This document shows, one piece after another, positions 6,336-13,908 of a stretch of DNA of 16,172 bases. The DNA comes from CAYNMC01 sp964398365. GTDB lineage: Bacteria > Patescibacteriota > Microgenomatia > UBA1400 > CAYNMC01. The translations under genes and the position numbers were made by a program. The notes under the pieces were generated by a model that did not search any database, was not told the DNA's origin, and saw only the letters and a program-made list of their open reading frames with translations. The stretch is from contig CAYNMC010000012.1 of assembly GCA_964398365.1 (NCBI GenBank), positions 1-16,172 on the forward strand, written 5' to 3'. Each line of letters starts with the position of its first letter. The stretch's first letter is position 1.

Positions 6336-8813
6336 TTAGATCTGGAGGGTTTCAACCCCATATTCTTTTTTTCCTTCGTCCCATTTGACACTGATTTTGT
6401 CTCCCCTTTTGAGGGTTTCCGAAAGCAAGGCTTTGGCAATCGTGTCTTCAATTTTGTCGGCGATAAACCGCTGCATCGGCCGGGCGCCAAATTCCAACGA
6501 ATAACCGCCTTCGGCAACACTTTCAATCAAGGCTTCATCAATCACCAATGCAAGCTCCTTTTCTGCCAAGCGCTGGGCCAAAGCCTGAAGTTGAAGCTGG
6601 GCCACTTGGCGAATTTCTGAGTTGCTCAGGGGTTTAAAAACGACTATCGCATCAAAACGATTAAGAAATTCAGGCAAAAACCAACCTTCGCGTTGAATGT
6701 ATTCAATCACTTCTGTTTGGAGTTGTTCATGGTCAACACCGGCTTTTACTCTTTCGCGAATATATTCGGCAGCGGCATTGCTCGTAGCAATAATTATAAG
6801 ATCAAGAAAGGAAACTCTCTTGCCGCGGAAATCCTGAAAATAACCTTCATCCAAAATCGTCAAAAAAATGTTTAAAAGTCTTTGGTCTGCTTTTTCCAAT
6901 TCATCTAAAAGTAAAACCGAGAAGGGTTGATTTTTCACTTTTTCAATCAGTAGCCCCATACCAGAATTTGGCGAACCAATTAAACTCTCTAAACTTGAGA
7001 GTTGTTGATACTGACTCATATCCAGCCGGATCAGCCTTTTCTCGCTTCCAAAATAAATCTCAGAAAGGGCCTTAGCGGTTTCTGTTTTACCCACCCCCGT
7101 TGGTCCTAAAAAAAGAAACGAACCGATGGGTTTATTACGCCTGCTTACCGCTAAACGCGCCCGCCGCAAAGCCGAGGCTAAGGCTTTAATTGCCATCTCC
7201 TGATCAACAATCCGCCGGTGCAGTTTATTCTCCAAATCTTTCAATTTTTCTCTTTCCGTATTTTCAAGCATGGTGCTCACCGGCACTTTAATCCTTTCAG
7301 CCACAAGTTTATCAATGTCTTCCTCCTTTAAAAGTCGCCTCTGTGAACCATATTTGCTCATGGTTTCATCCAAAAGATCAACGGCTTTTTCTGGAAAGGG
7401 AATTTCGGTAAGAAGCCTTTCGGAAAGCTGGATAATCCGGCGCAAAGCCTGATAACTGATTTTTGCCTTATGCCCTGCTTCAAAATAAGGAACTTTTTCC
7501 ATTAAGATATTTAAGGCCTCCTCGGCGGTGGGCGCGGCTACCTCAATCTTGGTAAAGAGCTTTAAAAGCTGATCGTTGGCCGCCAACTTTTGGAAATAAG
7601 CTTCGAGTGTGGTCACACCAATAAGCTGCAAACGATAACTCCCGGCAACTTGGGCAAAAACGTCGGTAAAATCAAGCTCGCTTTGTTGATTGGCAGTAAA
7701 TTTATCAATGTTTTCGATCACTAAAATCACGTTACCCGCTGCCTCCGCCTCCTTCAAAAGAGCCAAAAGCTGGTTTTTGGCTTGGCTCGGGGCCTGTCCG
7801 GCTACCACCCGATTCAAATCTAAATTTAAAACCCGCTTGTGAGCTAGCTCTGAGCGAATCCTGCCTTCGTTCACTTTTTTGGCAAAGCCTAAAATAATCG
7901 TTTTCTTGCCGACGCCCGGCTCGCCAATGAGCAAAACGTTATTCTGGCCGCTGCGCGCCAAAACCTCTTCGATTTGACTAACTTCTTTCTCCCTACCCAC
8001 GAGTTGATGAAAAAAGGGATTAGGCAGGGCAAGATCGGTAACATATTTATCAAGCTGGGGTGTGTAGCCAAAACAGAAATTCCAACCCAAACCCGGCCCC
8101 TTAAGCAGATTTTCCTTTTCCCAAAAACGGGCCTTTTTGGCTTTGTCTGCCTCCAGTTTTTCAAACCAACGGCCAACGGCCAAAACATCTTCAGCTTTGA
8201 CTTGATGTTCAAATAAAAATTTTTTGAAGGGCGGCCAATCACGAGCAAGTACATAAAGCAGGTCGCTTAAGTGAGCCAACTTCGCTTCATCCAAGTTTAC
8301 AGGCTGGCTCCTGCCTTGAAGGATCAACCTTGAAGCCTGTAAACCTAGCCTTTCAAAAACAAAGCGGCCGAAAGGCAAATTGAGGATTTTTTTAAAAATC
8401 AATGAAGGATCCCCGCCGCTTTCTTTTAAAATAAGCGCTGTCGGTTTTTGCCGGCGCTTCCGCCAAAGAAAATATAAAGGTAAAGATAAAGGCATTGCCA
8501 GCTGCCAACCCAAGAGAAAAAACCATGCCAGAAACAAAATTGTTAATGAGGCCAACAACCCCCAAAAAATCAAAAAGAGGCGCACCAAAAAACCAATAAG
8601 ACGGGAAAGCAAGTTGAAGGAAAGGCGATTAAAAAACTCTTCGAGAGAAAAACCCGCCTCGTTTTTAGACTCGGCCACCCGCCGCCAAGGACTAAAAAGG
8701 CTTGCTAGAAGAATTTTTAAAGAAAAAAAGTGCCAGGCGGCAAAAAGATAATTAAGCCAGAATTTTAAAAGAAAAAGATTAACCTCAAGATAATGCCAAG
8801 AAAAATAGCTCAC
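6336..8813 (-). CDS. Membrane-anchored two-ring Clp-like AAA+ ATPase
   Basis: 825 residues. The start is GTG 8813, with AAGGA (8819-8823) just upstream. The N-terminus is strongly hydrophobic (about 13-40 and 67-117), giving two or more membrane segments instead of the Clp_N repeats. The first AAA+ module has Walker A GEPGVGKKT (297-305), but its Walker B reads VILVIENID (362-370), so the usual Asp-Glu is Glu-Asn; the pore-loop region (AGQAPSQAK) lacks the usual Tyr-Arg-Gly. The second module has Walker A GPTGVGKT (570-577), intact Walker B VLLLDE (633-638), sensor-1 Asn679, Arg finger Arg719 in FLNRFD, and sensor-2 GARP (776-779). Its pore-loop position reads GSPNSGMG rather than the aromatic GYVGY. 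ClpB/ClpC relatives unfold proteins; here work is probably done at the membrane, with ring 2 as the competent ATPase. No clear ClpP-binding loop was found. Confidence 0.9.
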   Translation of the reverse strand: MSYFSWHYLEVNLFLLKFWLNYLFAAWHFFSLKILLASLFSPWRRVAESKNEAGFSLEEFFNRLSFNLLSRLIGFLVRLFLIFWGLLASLTILFLAWFFLLGWQLAMPLSLPLYFLWRKRRQKPTALILKESGGDPSLIFKKILNLPFGRFVFERLGLQASRLILQGRSQPVNLDEAKLAHLSDLLYVLARDWPPFKKFLFEHQVKAEDVLAVGRWFEKLEADKAKKARFWEKENLLKGPGLGWNFCFGYTPQLDKYVTDLALPNPFFHQLVGREKEVSQIEEVLARSGQNNVLLIGEPGVGKKTIILGFAKKVNEGRIRSELAHKRVLNLDLNRVVAGQAPSQAKNQLLALLKEAEAAGNVILVIENIDKFTANQQSELDFTDVFAQVAGSYRLQLIGVTTLEAYFQKLAANDQLLKLFTKIEVAAPTAEEALNILMEKVPYFEAGHKAKISYQALRRIIQLSERLLTEIPFPEKAVDLLDETMSKYGSQRRLLKEEDIDKLVAERIKVPVSTMLENTEREKLKDLENKLHRRIVDQEMAIKALASALRRARLAVSRRNKPIGSFLFLGPTGVGKTETAKALSEIYFGSEKRLIRLDMSQYQQLSSLESLIGSPNSGMGLLIEKVKNQPFSVLLLDELEKADQRLLNIFLTILDEGYFQDFRGKRVSFLDLIIIATSNAAAEYIRERVKAGVDHEQLQTEVIEYIQREGWFLPEFLNRFDAIVVFKPLSNSEIRQVAQLQLQALAQRLAEKELALVIDEALIESVAEGGYSLEFGARPMQRFIADKIEDTIAKALLSETLKRGDKISVKWDEGKKEYGVETLQI
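8295..8344. repeat. Palindromic element inside the Clp-like coding region
   Basis: An 11-bp perfect inverted repeat, GTTTACAGGCT (8295-8305) and AGCCTGTAAAC (8334-8344), encloses 28 bp. Bases 8311-8340, read on the minus strand, match 13587-13616 on the plus strand at 28 of 30 positions, including 23 in a row. At both sites the shared stretch lies within an outer inverted repeat. The segment is translated in frame as Clp residues about 157-173 (GLQASRLILQGRSQPVN). Confidence 0.7.
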
Positions 8814-8909
8814 AAAAATCCTTAAAATAAATTTTTATTGGCTAAAATTCTCTCTTTTCATCATACAAAAAGCCAGCCCCGGACTCAAGTCAGAAAAGAA
8901 AGGAGAAAT

Positions 8910-9302
8910 TTAAACCTCAGGGAGGTTTATTTCTTGAATTCTTTGATTTAAAAAGCGAACTATCGCATCTCGATGTTTTTCCCAATAACGTGATTCCCTT
9001 AATTCTTCTCTAATTTCTTCTCTTTCATAACCAGCTTGCGTTAGGGCGGCGACAAGCGCCGCTCTAACAATCTGCCATACATCAAAAGCACAAGGGCTGG
9101 GGCTACGAGAACATGCTCCCACCTTTCGCGGAGGGGTAAAATAGCCATTTTTCCGCCAATAAGCCAAATTACTCGGAGGAATGCCTAAAAAATTTGCAAC
9201 TTTAGCTTCCGACACTCCTTCTTCCAACTCCTCAGCAGTCCACAACTGGCCAACTAAATTTTTTATTTCTTCAAGAGATGATGGTGTTTTTTCTCTTTCC
9301 AT
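8910..9302 (-). CDS. MerR-like helix-turn-helix regulator
   Basis: 130 residues from ATG 9302; a TTG at 9338 would add 12 residues, and neither start has a convincing SD sequence. The middle, VSEAKVANFLGIPPSNLAYW (30-49) followed by RKNGYFTPPRKVG, has the form of a MerR winged helix-turn-helix (helix, turn, Arg/Tyr-Trp, Gly, wing). FDVWQIVRAALVAALTQAGYEREEIREEL (73-101) corresponds to the region where MerR proteins have ..V..I..L...G.s..EI. The short charged C-terminus has no obvious metal-binding Cys pattern, although Cys64 and Cys71 sit in the wing. It probably binds DNA, possibly as a dimer. It lies between the Clp-like gene and nrdD on the same strand, but about 450 nt separate it from nrdD, so it is not clearly in an operon with it. 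The target is unknown. Confidence 0.7.
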   Translation of the reverse strand: MEREKTPSSLEEIKNLVGQLWTAEELEEGVSEAKVANFLGIPPSNLAYWRKNGYFTPPRKVGACSRSPSPCAFDVWQIVRAALVAALTQAGYEREEIREELRESRYWEKHRDAIVRFLNQRIQEINLPEV

Positions 9303-9754
9303 CAATTTAAATTTTAATTCAAAGCCCGGATAAATCAAGAGGAACTTCCATTATTCTAAACCTTAAATCGTCTCTTCATTTAACTTCATTTAATCTCACC
9401 TTTCTTTTCCTAAGCCCTTAAATAATTTAGCCGAATTTTAGCCCCGGAATTTTATCTTTTTAAACTTATCTCATAAGTTTTCCATAGTTCATCCCGTTTT
9501 ACGATGATTTTTAGCTGCTTTCTTAAGTCTGTGCTTAAACTTTCTATCCTTTATTTTTAAGAACAGAAACAAATTAAATTAAGGGCAAAATAACAAGGAG
9601 TAAGTTCTCTTACGTCAACGAAAAGAAATTTTTAAAAGATGTAAAGCTTTCTAAAACAGTCTTGAGGCCGAGCCCGACTCAAAAAATGACCGTGACGAAG
9701 TTTTCCTGAAAGGTTCAATTAAGAATTCAAGGAAGGATAAACAAGGCTTGGGGG
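9303..9754. other. Intergenic region without recognised gene
   Basis: 452 AT-rich bases between the MerR-like gene and the nrdD stop. I found no tRNA-like fold, no convincing long ORF and no clear terminator. A weak 5-bp stem, TTGAG...CTCAA, occurs near 9661-9681. A frame on the minus strand (9833-9651) overlaps the nrdD end but shows no recognisable domain. Confidence 0.5.
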
Positions 9755-11740
9755 TTAAACACTCACCATTCGGTTGTTTTTTAAGGTAGATATCTTCATT
9801 TCTAACCTTGTTATTTTCGGCTTTAGGGAACAAGCACGCTTATGGTGGTGTAAAGTGTTCTTTTTTTGCCAGCGGCCGTTTAAACCAGTCTCTGGTTCAA
9901 ACACTTGTCGCTCTTTGAACTCCTGCCGCTTGCCTTTATTCCAAAGCCTAACTGACCGGAAATAACCAACAATGCGGGAATAAACTTCAGTTTGTCTGCC
10001 ACATTTTGGACAAGTAAAATGCTTACCCTTTAATCTACCATGCTGACTACACAAGGAAAAGGTCGGCGTAATTGTAAAATAAGGCAGTTTGGTGTTGAAG
10101 GCAATCTTCTTTACCAGCTCTCGGCAAACCCGCCAGTCGTCAATCTCTTCACCCAAAAAGGTATGAAAAACCGTACCACCGGAATAAAGACTTTGAATAG
10201 CTTCCTGATGCCAAAGCGCTTCAATAACATCGTTTGTCTCATCCACCGGTAGCTGGGTGGAGTTGGTTAAATAAGGTGCTTGGGCAGTGCCGGCAGTTTT
10301 GATTGAAGGATGATATTTCCGGTCAAGCAACGCAAAACGATAAGCCGTTGATTCAGCCGGCGTTGCCTCTAAATTGTAAAGATGGCCGGTTTCTGTTTGA
10401 TATTTAACCAAGCGTTGGCGCATAAACTTAAGGGTTTCAATAATCAAAGCCTGCCCCTCCGGCGAAGTAATTTCTTTACCTAAAAGGTTTAAGCAGGCTT
10501 CGTTGCCACCGCAGACGCCAATGGTAGAAAAGTAATTGCGGAAGCTGCCTAAATAGGCCTTTGAATAGGGCATTAAACCCTTTTTAAGATTTTCTGTCAC
10601 CAACTGTCGTTTGATTTCCAGTGATTCTTTGGCAAGATCCATGTAGTGGGCAAGAAGTTTAAAAAACTCTTCTTTGGCTTTTTTAGAGACGTGGTGAATC
10701 TCACCATTTGCACCTGACGCTAAATAAGCCAGTCGGTTTAAGTTAATGGTCACCACGCCGATAGAGCCGGTGCTGTCGCCTTTACCCCACAAACTTCCCG
10801 GCTGATTCATTAACTCTTTGAGGTTTAAGTTCAACCGGCAGCACATGGCGCGGATAGAGTTGGGATCCAAATCCGACCCAATATAATTTTGAAAATAAGG
10901 AATGCCGAAACGCGCCGTCACTTTAAAAAGCAATTTGGCAACATCAGAGTCCCAATCGAAGTCTTTAGTTAAATTGTAAGTGGGAATGGGAAAGGTAAAA
11001 ATTCTTCCCATATCATCTCCCTCAAGCATCACTTCCAAAAAAGCCTTGTTGATAATTTCCATCTCTTTGACAAACTGACCGTAAGTCTGCCGCTGGAGCT
11101 TGCCCCCGATAATCACAGGTTTTTTGGCTAAATCCGCCGGCGGCTTAATATCAAAAGTAAAGTTGGTGAAAGGCATTTCAAATCCCCAGCGCGAGGGGAC
11201 ATTGAGGGAAAAAACCAAACGCTGCATTTCCTGTTTGACTTCTTGAAAACCCAAGCCGTCGTAGCGGACAAAAGGCGCCAAATAAGTATCAAGTGAAGAA
11301 AAAGCCTGCGCTCCCGCAAATTCATTGTAGGTTGAGCGCAAAAAATTGATAATATGAAGAATTGCTGTATCAAGATGTTTAGCTGGTTTTGAATCCATTT
11401 GATGTTCAACATGGCCGAAGCCCATCAAGAGCAATTTTTCCAAACTCCATCCTGCACAATAACCTACCAGCCCGGCAGTAAGATCATGAAGATGAAGAAA
11501 GCCTTCCTCATGGGCTTTGCGGATTGCTTCAGGATAAACTTTGGTCAAAACATAATTGGCGATCACCGCGCCGGCGGTATGCATGACTAAACCGGAAAAG
11601 GAATAGTGGGAATTAGAATTCGCTTGGGCTTTCCAGCCGTTTTGCTGAAGATAGTCTTCAACGGTACTCACGACATCAAGATGATGGTTGGGAATCAAAG
11701 GAATTTGGCTGGTAGGATCCAGTCGGTCGCGTCTGCCCAT
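9755..11740 (-). CDS. nrdD: Anaerobic (class III) ribonucleoside-triphosphate reductase
   Basis: 661 residues. It reduces ribonucleotides to deoxyribonucleotides using a glycyl radical, made by an activase (NrdG) not present in this window. Evidence: LHLHDLTAGLVGYCAGWS (82-99), with the candidate radical-transfer Cys95; GIPYFQNY (279-286) and RAMCCRL (297-303); STIGVCGGNE (405-414); the zinc-site region with Cys564, His567, Cys577 and Cys580; and the glycyl-radical motif SRIVGYFRSV with Gly592, followed by RLWNKGKRQEFKER. The zinc site is CxxH plus CxxC rather than four Cys. No N-terminal ATP-cone is visible, since the catalytic core begins by about residue 20, so allosteric control may be reduced. 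After KERQVFEPE the protein carries about 45 extra basic residues (HHHKRACSLKPKITRLEMK) beyond the usual end. ATG 11740 has only a weak GGA upstream. A promoter lies at 11788-11816. Confidence 0.95.
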   Translation of the reverse strand: MGRRDRLDPTSQIPLIPNHHLDVVSTVEDYLQQNGWKAQANSNSHYSFSGLVMHTAGAVIANYVLTKVYPEAIRKAHEEGFLHLHDLTAGLVGYCAGWSLEKLLLMGFGHVEHQMDSKPAKHLDTAILHIINFLRSTYNEFAGAQAFSSLDTYLAPFVRYDGLGFQEVKQEMQRLVFSLNVPSRWGFEMPFTNFTFDIKPPADLAKKPVIIGGKLQRQTYGQFVKEMEIINKAFLEVMLEGDDMGRIFTFPIPTYNLTKDFDWDSDVAKLLFKVTARFGIPYFQNYIGSDLDPNSIRAMCCRLNLNLKELMNQPGSLWGKGDSTGSIGVVTINLNRLAYLASGANGEIHHVSKKAKEEFFKLLAHYMDLAKESLEIKRQLVTENLKKGLMPYSKAYLGSFRNYFSTIGVCGGNEACLNLLGKEITSPEGQALIIETLKFMRQRLVKYQTETGHLYNLEATPAESTAYRFALLDRKYHPSIKTAGTAQAPYLTNSTQLPVDETNDVIEALWHQEAIQSLYSGGTVFHTFLGEEIDDWRVCRELVKKIAFNTKLPYFTITPTFSLCSQHGRLKGKHFTCPKCGRQTEVYSRIVGYFRSVRLWNKGKRQEFKERQVFEPETGLNGRWQKKNTLHHHKRACSLKPKITRLEMKISTLKNNRMVSV

Positions 11741-11776
11741 AGGAATCCATCATAAAATAAAATTAAAAACTTTGGC

Positions 11777-11804
11777 AAGTAGTAAAAAGTATATCAAACT
11801 ACTT
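11777..11804. promoter_or_regulatory. Inverted repeat spanning the nrdD -10 region
   Basis: AAGTAGT (11777-11783) and ACTACTT (11798-11804) are perfect 7-bp arms separated by 14 nt, and the -10 box lies within the spacer. The arrangement is that of an operator where a bound dimer would block RNA polymerase. It does not match the NrdR-box consensus well, so the regulator is unknown. Confidence 0.45.
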
Positions 11805-11816
11805 CTTCTTTTCCAA
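11788..11816 (-). promoter_or_regulatory. Promoter of nrdD
   Basis: Read on the minus strand: TTGGAA (11816-11811, 4/6 to the -35 consensus), a 17-bp spacer, TATACT (11793-11788, 5/6 to the -10). Initiation near 11781 would give a leader of about 40 nt before ATG 11740. Confidence 0.6.
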
Positions 11817-11847
11817 CACCGGGTGTTGCCTCTTGAATCAACACCGG
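11814..11847. promoter_or_regulatory. Palindrome at the nrdD -35 plus a repeated half-site
   Basis: CAACACC-G-GGTGTTG (11814-11828) is a perfect 7-bp palindrome around one base and overlaps the -35 box. Its half-site recurs as CAACACCGG at 11839-11847, 25 bp away in the same orientation. This is a plausible cooperative binding region for a regulator of nrdD; it also lies upstream of the divergent protease gene. Confidence 0.45.
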
Positions 11848-11991
11848 TAGAAAGCTTACCATCAACTCTTTAAATCTCCTTTTAATTTTTTTATATTTAA
11901 AATGTTAAAAATATCTCACTTTCAAGGTATCAAGAATTATTTTTAAAAATGGGATTTAACTTTTGCAATTATTTGTGCTAAGTTTAATTTA

Positions 11992-13587
11992 ATGACAATG
12001 ACGCGCTGGCAAAGACTTTTCTTTTTTCCCTTTTCCTTTGCTGTTTTGCTTTTGCTTTTACCTGCTTCTTCTGTTTTTGCTACCCCCAAACTCAGACAGA
12101 TCAAGGCAGAAATGGTTCACTTTGGCCAGACCTTCAGCTTAACTCAGGATGATGAACTACTGGTTGTTCTGGAAGGCAACCCTTCAACCGGCTTTGGCTG
12201 GGAGATTGGTTATCTTGACTCCCGAATCGCCGTTAAAACCAAGGAGGAGAGTCTGCCTCTTTTTCCTGAAAAACCGCCTCGCTTGGGTGCCCCGGAAAAA
12301 ATCATCCTTCATTTTCAGCTCCTGAGTGCCGGTCAGACCAATCTGCGTCTGCTTTACCAGCGCCCGTGGGAGAAAAAACAACCACCGACAAGACTTTATG
12401 ATCTCTGGTTACGTGGCGTTGGCCAGTTTCAAAAAGAAAGAGTAAAACTTGAAAGTCCTTCTCCTCTACCTTCTCCTTCAGCCGTCTTGGGTAATCAAAC
12501 CGCCTTAGGCCTACCAGCCCATTTCAACTGGTGCGAACAGGAAGGCGGTTGCACGCCGGTCAAAAACCAAGGCGGCTGTGGCTCCTGCTGGGCTTTTGGG
12601 ACAGCAGGAGTACTCGAAGAAGCCATCAAAATCAAAGATAAACAAATTAGAGACCTTTCCGAACAATATCTGCTTTCCTGCAATCCTTATAATTGCAGTT
12701 GCAGCGGCGGCTGGTTTGTTCATGAACTTCACTGGAATGTTATCCCCAAAGGTGAACTGGCTGCCGGTGCCCGCTGGGAAAATGAGTTTCCCTATCTTGC
12801 CAGGAAGGTTGATTGCAATTACTTACCCAATTATCCCCAACCTCACCCGGCTCATGAAAAAATTAGTTTTGCTGCTTACGTAAATCTCTATGTTGACATC
12901 CCCACCGTTGCTGAAATCAAACAGGCTATTTTTGAACATGGACCGGTGGCAGCGGCCGTCTGCGCCAGCGGCATGAAAAGCTATACCGGCGGCATCTTTA
13001 CCGGCGGTGGCACTTGTAGTGGTGGCGTCAACCACGCCGTCATCCTCACCGGCTGGGATGATACCGATGGCATCTGGTATCTTAAAAACTCATGGGGACC
13101 AAACTGGGGAGAAAAAGGTTACATGCGTATCAAGTGGGGTGCTAACAATGTCGGCGACAGTGCTAATTATGTAGTTTATGAAGGAATCCCCTCGCCTTCA
13201 CCCACGCCTACACCTTCCTCCACCCCTTCCTCCAGTCCTTCATCCTCACCCAGCCTCTCGCCTTCACCAAGTCCCAGTCGTTCTCCTTCTCCCAGTCCCA
13301 GCCCGTCGCCAAGCCCGAATCCAAGCCCCTCTCCCTCACGAAGCCCAAGCCCCTCTCCGAGTCCAAGCCCTTCTCCAAGTCCGAGTCCCTCACCGAGTCC
13401 GGCACCTGCCTGTAGCGCTGATTTAAATAAAGACAAAGTCGTTAATTTCAACGACCTCAAACTGGTCTTAATAAAATATGGCCAAAGCTGCAGCGGTTGT
13501 CCGGAAGATATTAACCATGACGACAAGGTAAATAGCGCCGACCTGTCTCTTGTCTTAAAGTTCTGGAACCAACCCTGCCCCAATTAA
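11992..13587 (+). CDS. Secreted chagasin-type inhibitor / papain-type protease / dockerin fusion
   Basis: 531 residues. A signal peptide (1-30) ends near SSVFA. Residues about 36-145 form a chagasin (I42)-like cysteine-protease inhibitor domain with the family loops NPSTGFGW (63-70), RLG (97-99, where the middle loop should be) and RPWEKKQPP (124-132). Residues about 174-397 are a C1A papain domain with oxyanion Gln193, nucleophile Cys199 (NQGGCGSCWAF), His348 (GGVNHAV) and Asn366 (YLKNSWGPNWG), so the catalytic set is complete. Several further Cys could form disulfides. A Ser-Pro linker (about 401-471) leads to a dockerin with two Ca-loop repeats, ADLNKDKVVNFNDL and EDINHDDKVNSADL. The inhibitor domain occupies the place of a propeptide and may hold the enzyme inactive until cleaved or displaced. 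The dockerin suggests docking to the anchored cohesin at 843-1424. The start has no SD sequence; an in-frame ATG at 11998 is an alternative. Confidence 0.93.
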   Translation: MTMTRWQRLFFFPFSFAVLLLLLPASSVFATPKLRQIKAEMVHFGQTFSLTQDDELLVVLEGNPSTGFGWEIGYLDSRIAVKTKEESLPLFPEKPPRLGAPEKIILHFQLLSAGQTNLRLLYQRPWEKKQPPTRLYDLWLRGVGQFQKERVKLESPSPLPSPSAVLGNQTALGLPAHFNWCEQEGGCTPVKNQGGCGSCWAFGTAGVLEEAIKIKDKQIRDLSEQYLLSCNPYNCSCSGGWFVHELHWNVIPKGELAAGARWENEFPYLARKVDCNYLPNYPQPHPAHEKISFAAYVNLYVDIPTVAEIKQAIFEHGPVAAAVCASGMKSYTGGIFTGGGTCSGGVNHAVILTGWDDTDGIWYLKNSWGPNWGEKGYMRIKWGANNVGDSANYVVYEGIPSPSPTPTPSSTPSSSPSSSPSLSPSPSPSRSPSPSPSPSPSPNPSPSPSRSPSPSPSPSPSPSPSPSPSPAPACSADLNKDKVVNFNDLKLVLIKYGQSCSGCPEDINHDDKVNSADLSLVLKFWNQPCPN

Positions 13588-13659
13588 CAGTCTTCAAGGT
13601 TGATCCTTCAAGGCTGTTATCCTTCAAAAGGATGGTCCGCCTGTGGGGTTGACTGTTAA
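13584..13659. repeat. Branched palindromic element overlapping the protease stop codon
   Basis: Outer arms TTAACAGTC (13584-13592) and GACTGTTAA (13651-13659) pair perfectly over 9 bp. Inside are two small hairpins, AAGG-TTGAT-CCTT (13596-13608) and ATCCTT-CAA-AAGGAT (13619-13633). The TAA stop of the protease lies in the left arm. Bases 13587-13616 match the Clp-internal element at 28/30. No T-run follows on the plus strand, so it is not a simple terminator. Confidence 0.6.
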
Positions 13660-13735
13660 GATCATCTCATCTCCGAAGTGTTAAAGGTAAACAGTAACAT
13701 CAAAAAGTAATCCTTGGTGTTGAAAAATTTGGCAT

Positions 13736-13858
13736 AAAAAAACCTGAAGATTTTATAAGTAAAGAGTTGAGGGGCAAACAAGAGTCACGGTTACTCAAGT
13801 TGCCGGTGAATGCTTGGTTAGGCAATCACTTTTTCTCAAATCTTTACTAACTTCAGGT
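13736..13858 (-). terminator. Three-way-junction structure ending in U7, 3' of the small membrane gene
   Basis: The basal stem is ACCTGAAG (13742-13749) with CTTCAGGT (13851-13858), extended by AGTAAAGA (13758-13765) with TCTTTACT (13841-13848) and TTGAG with CTCAA. Within it are two hairpins: GGCAA/TTGCC plus GAGT/ACTC (13773-13804), and GTGAATGC/GCAATCAC (13806-13829, one mismatch). On the minus strand the basal stem is followed at once by seven U (13742-13736; the first U can also pair at the stem base), as in an intrinsic terminator, yet the 117-nt branched fold is far larger than needed. It may be a structured 3' UTR or a small RNA. Confidence 0.6.
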
Positions 13859-13860
13859 AT

Positions 13861-13889
13861 TTCGGCTTTGCCTTTTGAGGAAAGCCGAA
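13861..13889. repeat. 9-bp perfect hairpin next to the three-way junction
   Basis: TTCGGCTTT (13861-13869) and AAAGCCGAA (13881-13889) form a perfect stem with an 11-nt loop. It lies between the stop codon of the small membrane-protein gene and the three-way-junction terminator, so on the minus strand the 3' region would be hairpin, three-way junction, U7. Confidence 0.65.
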
Positions 13890-13908
13890 CTAATTGGTTG
13901 AAGCCCTT

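Noticed and set aside
9651..9833. Separate small gene overlapping the nrdD 3' end on the same strand
   Set aside because: It has no recognisable domain and no ribosome-binding site, and the nrdD frame covers most of its upstream part.
13176..13583. Minus-strand ORF rich in Gly, Glu and Leu opposite the protease linker
   Set aside because: It is the complement of the Ser-Pro linker codons and has no independent domain or start signal.
13584..13659. Integron attC site
   Set aside because: The arms TTAACAGTC/GACTGTTAA superficially resemble the R boxes, but the outer bases do not fit RYYYAAC/GTTRRRY, the internal arms are wrong and there is no integrase.
13736..13858. Known structured RNA such as RNase P, tmRNA, 6S or a purine-type riboswitch
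   Set aside because: The three-way junction lacks the conserved sequence blocks of these RNAs and lies downstream of, not upstream of, the gene on its strand.
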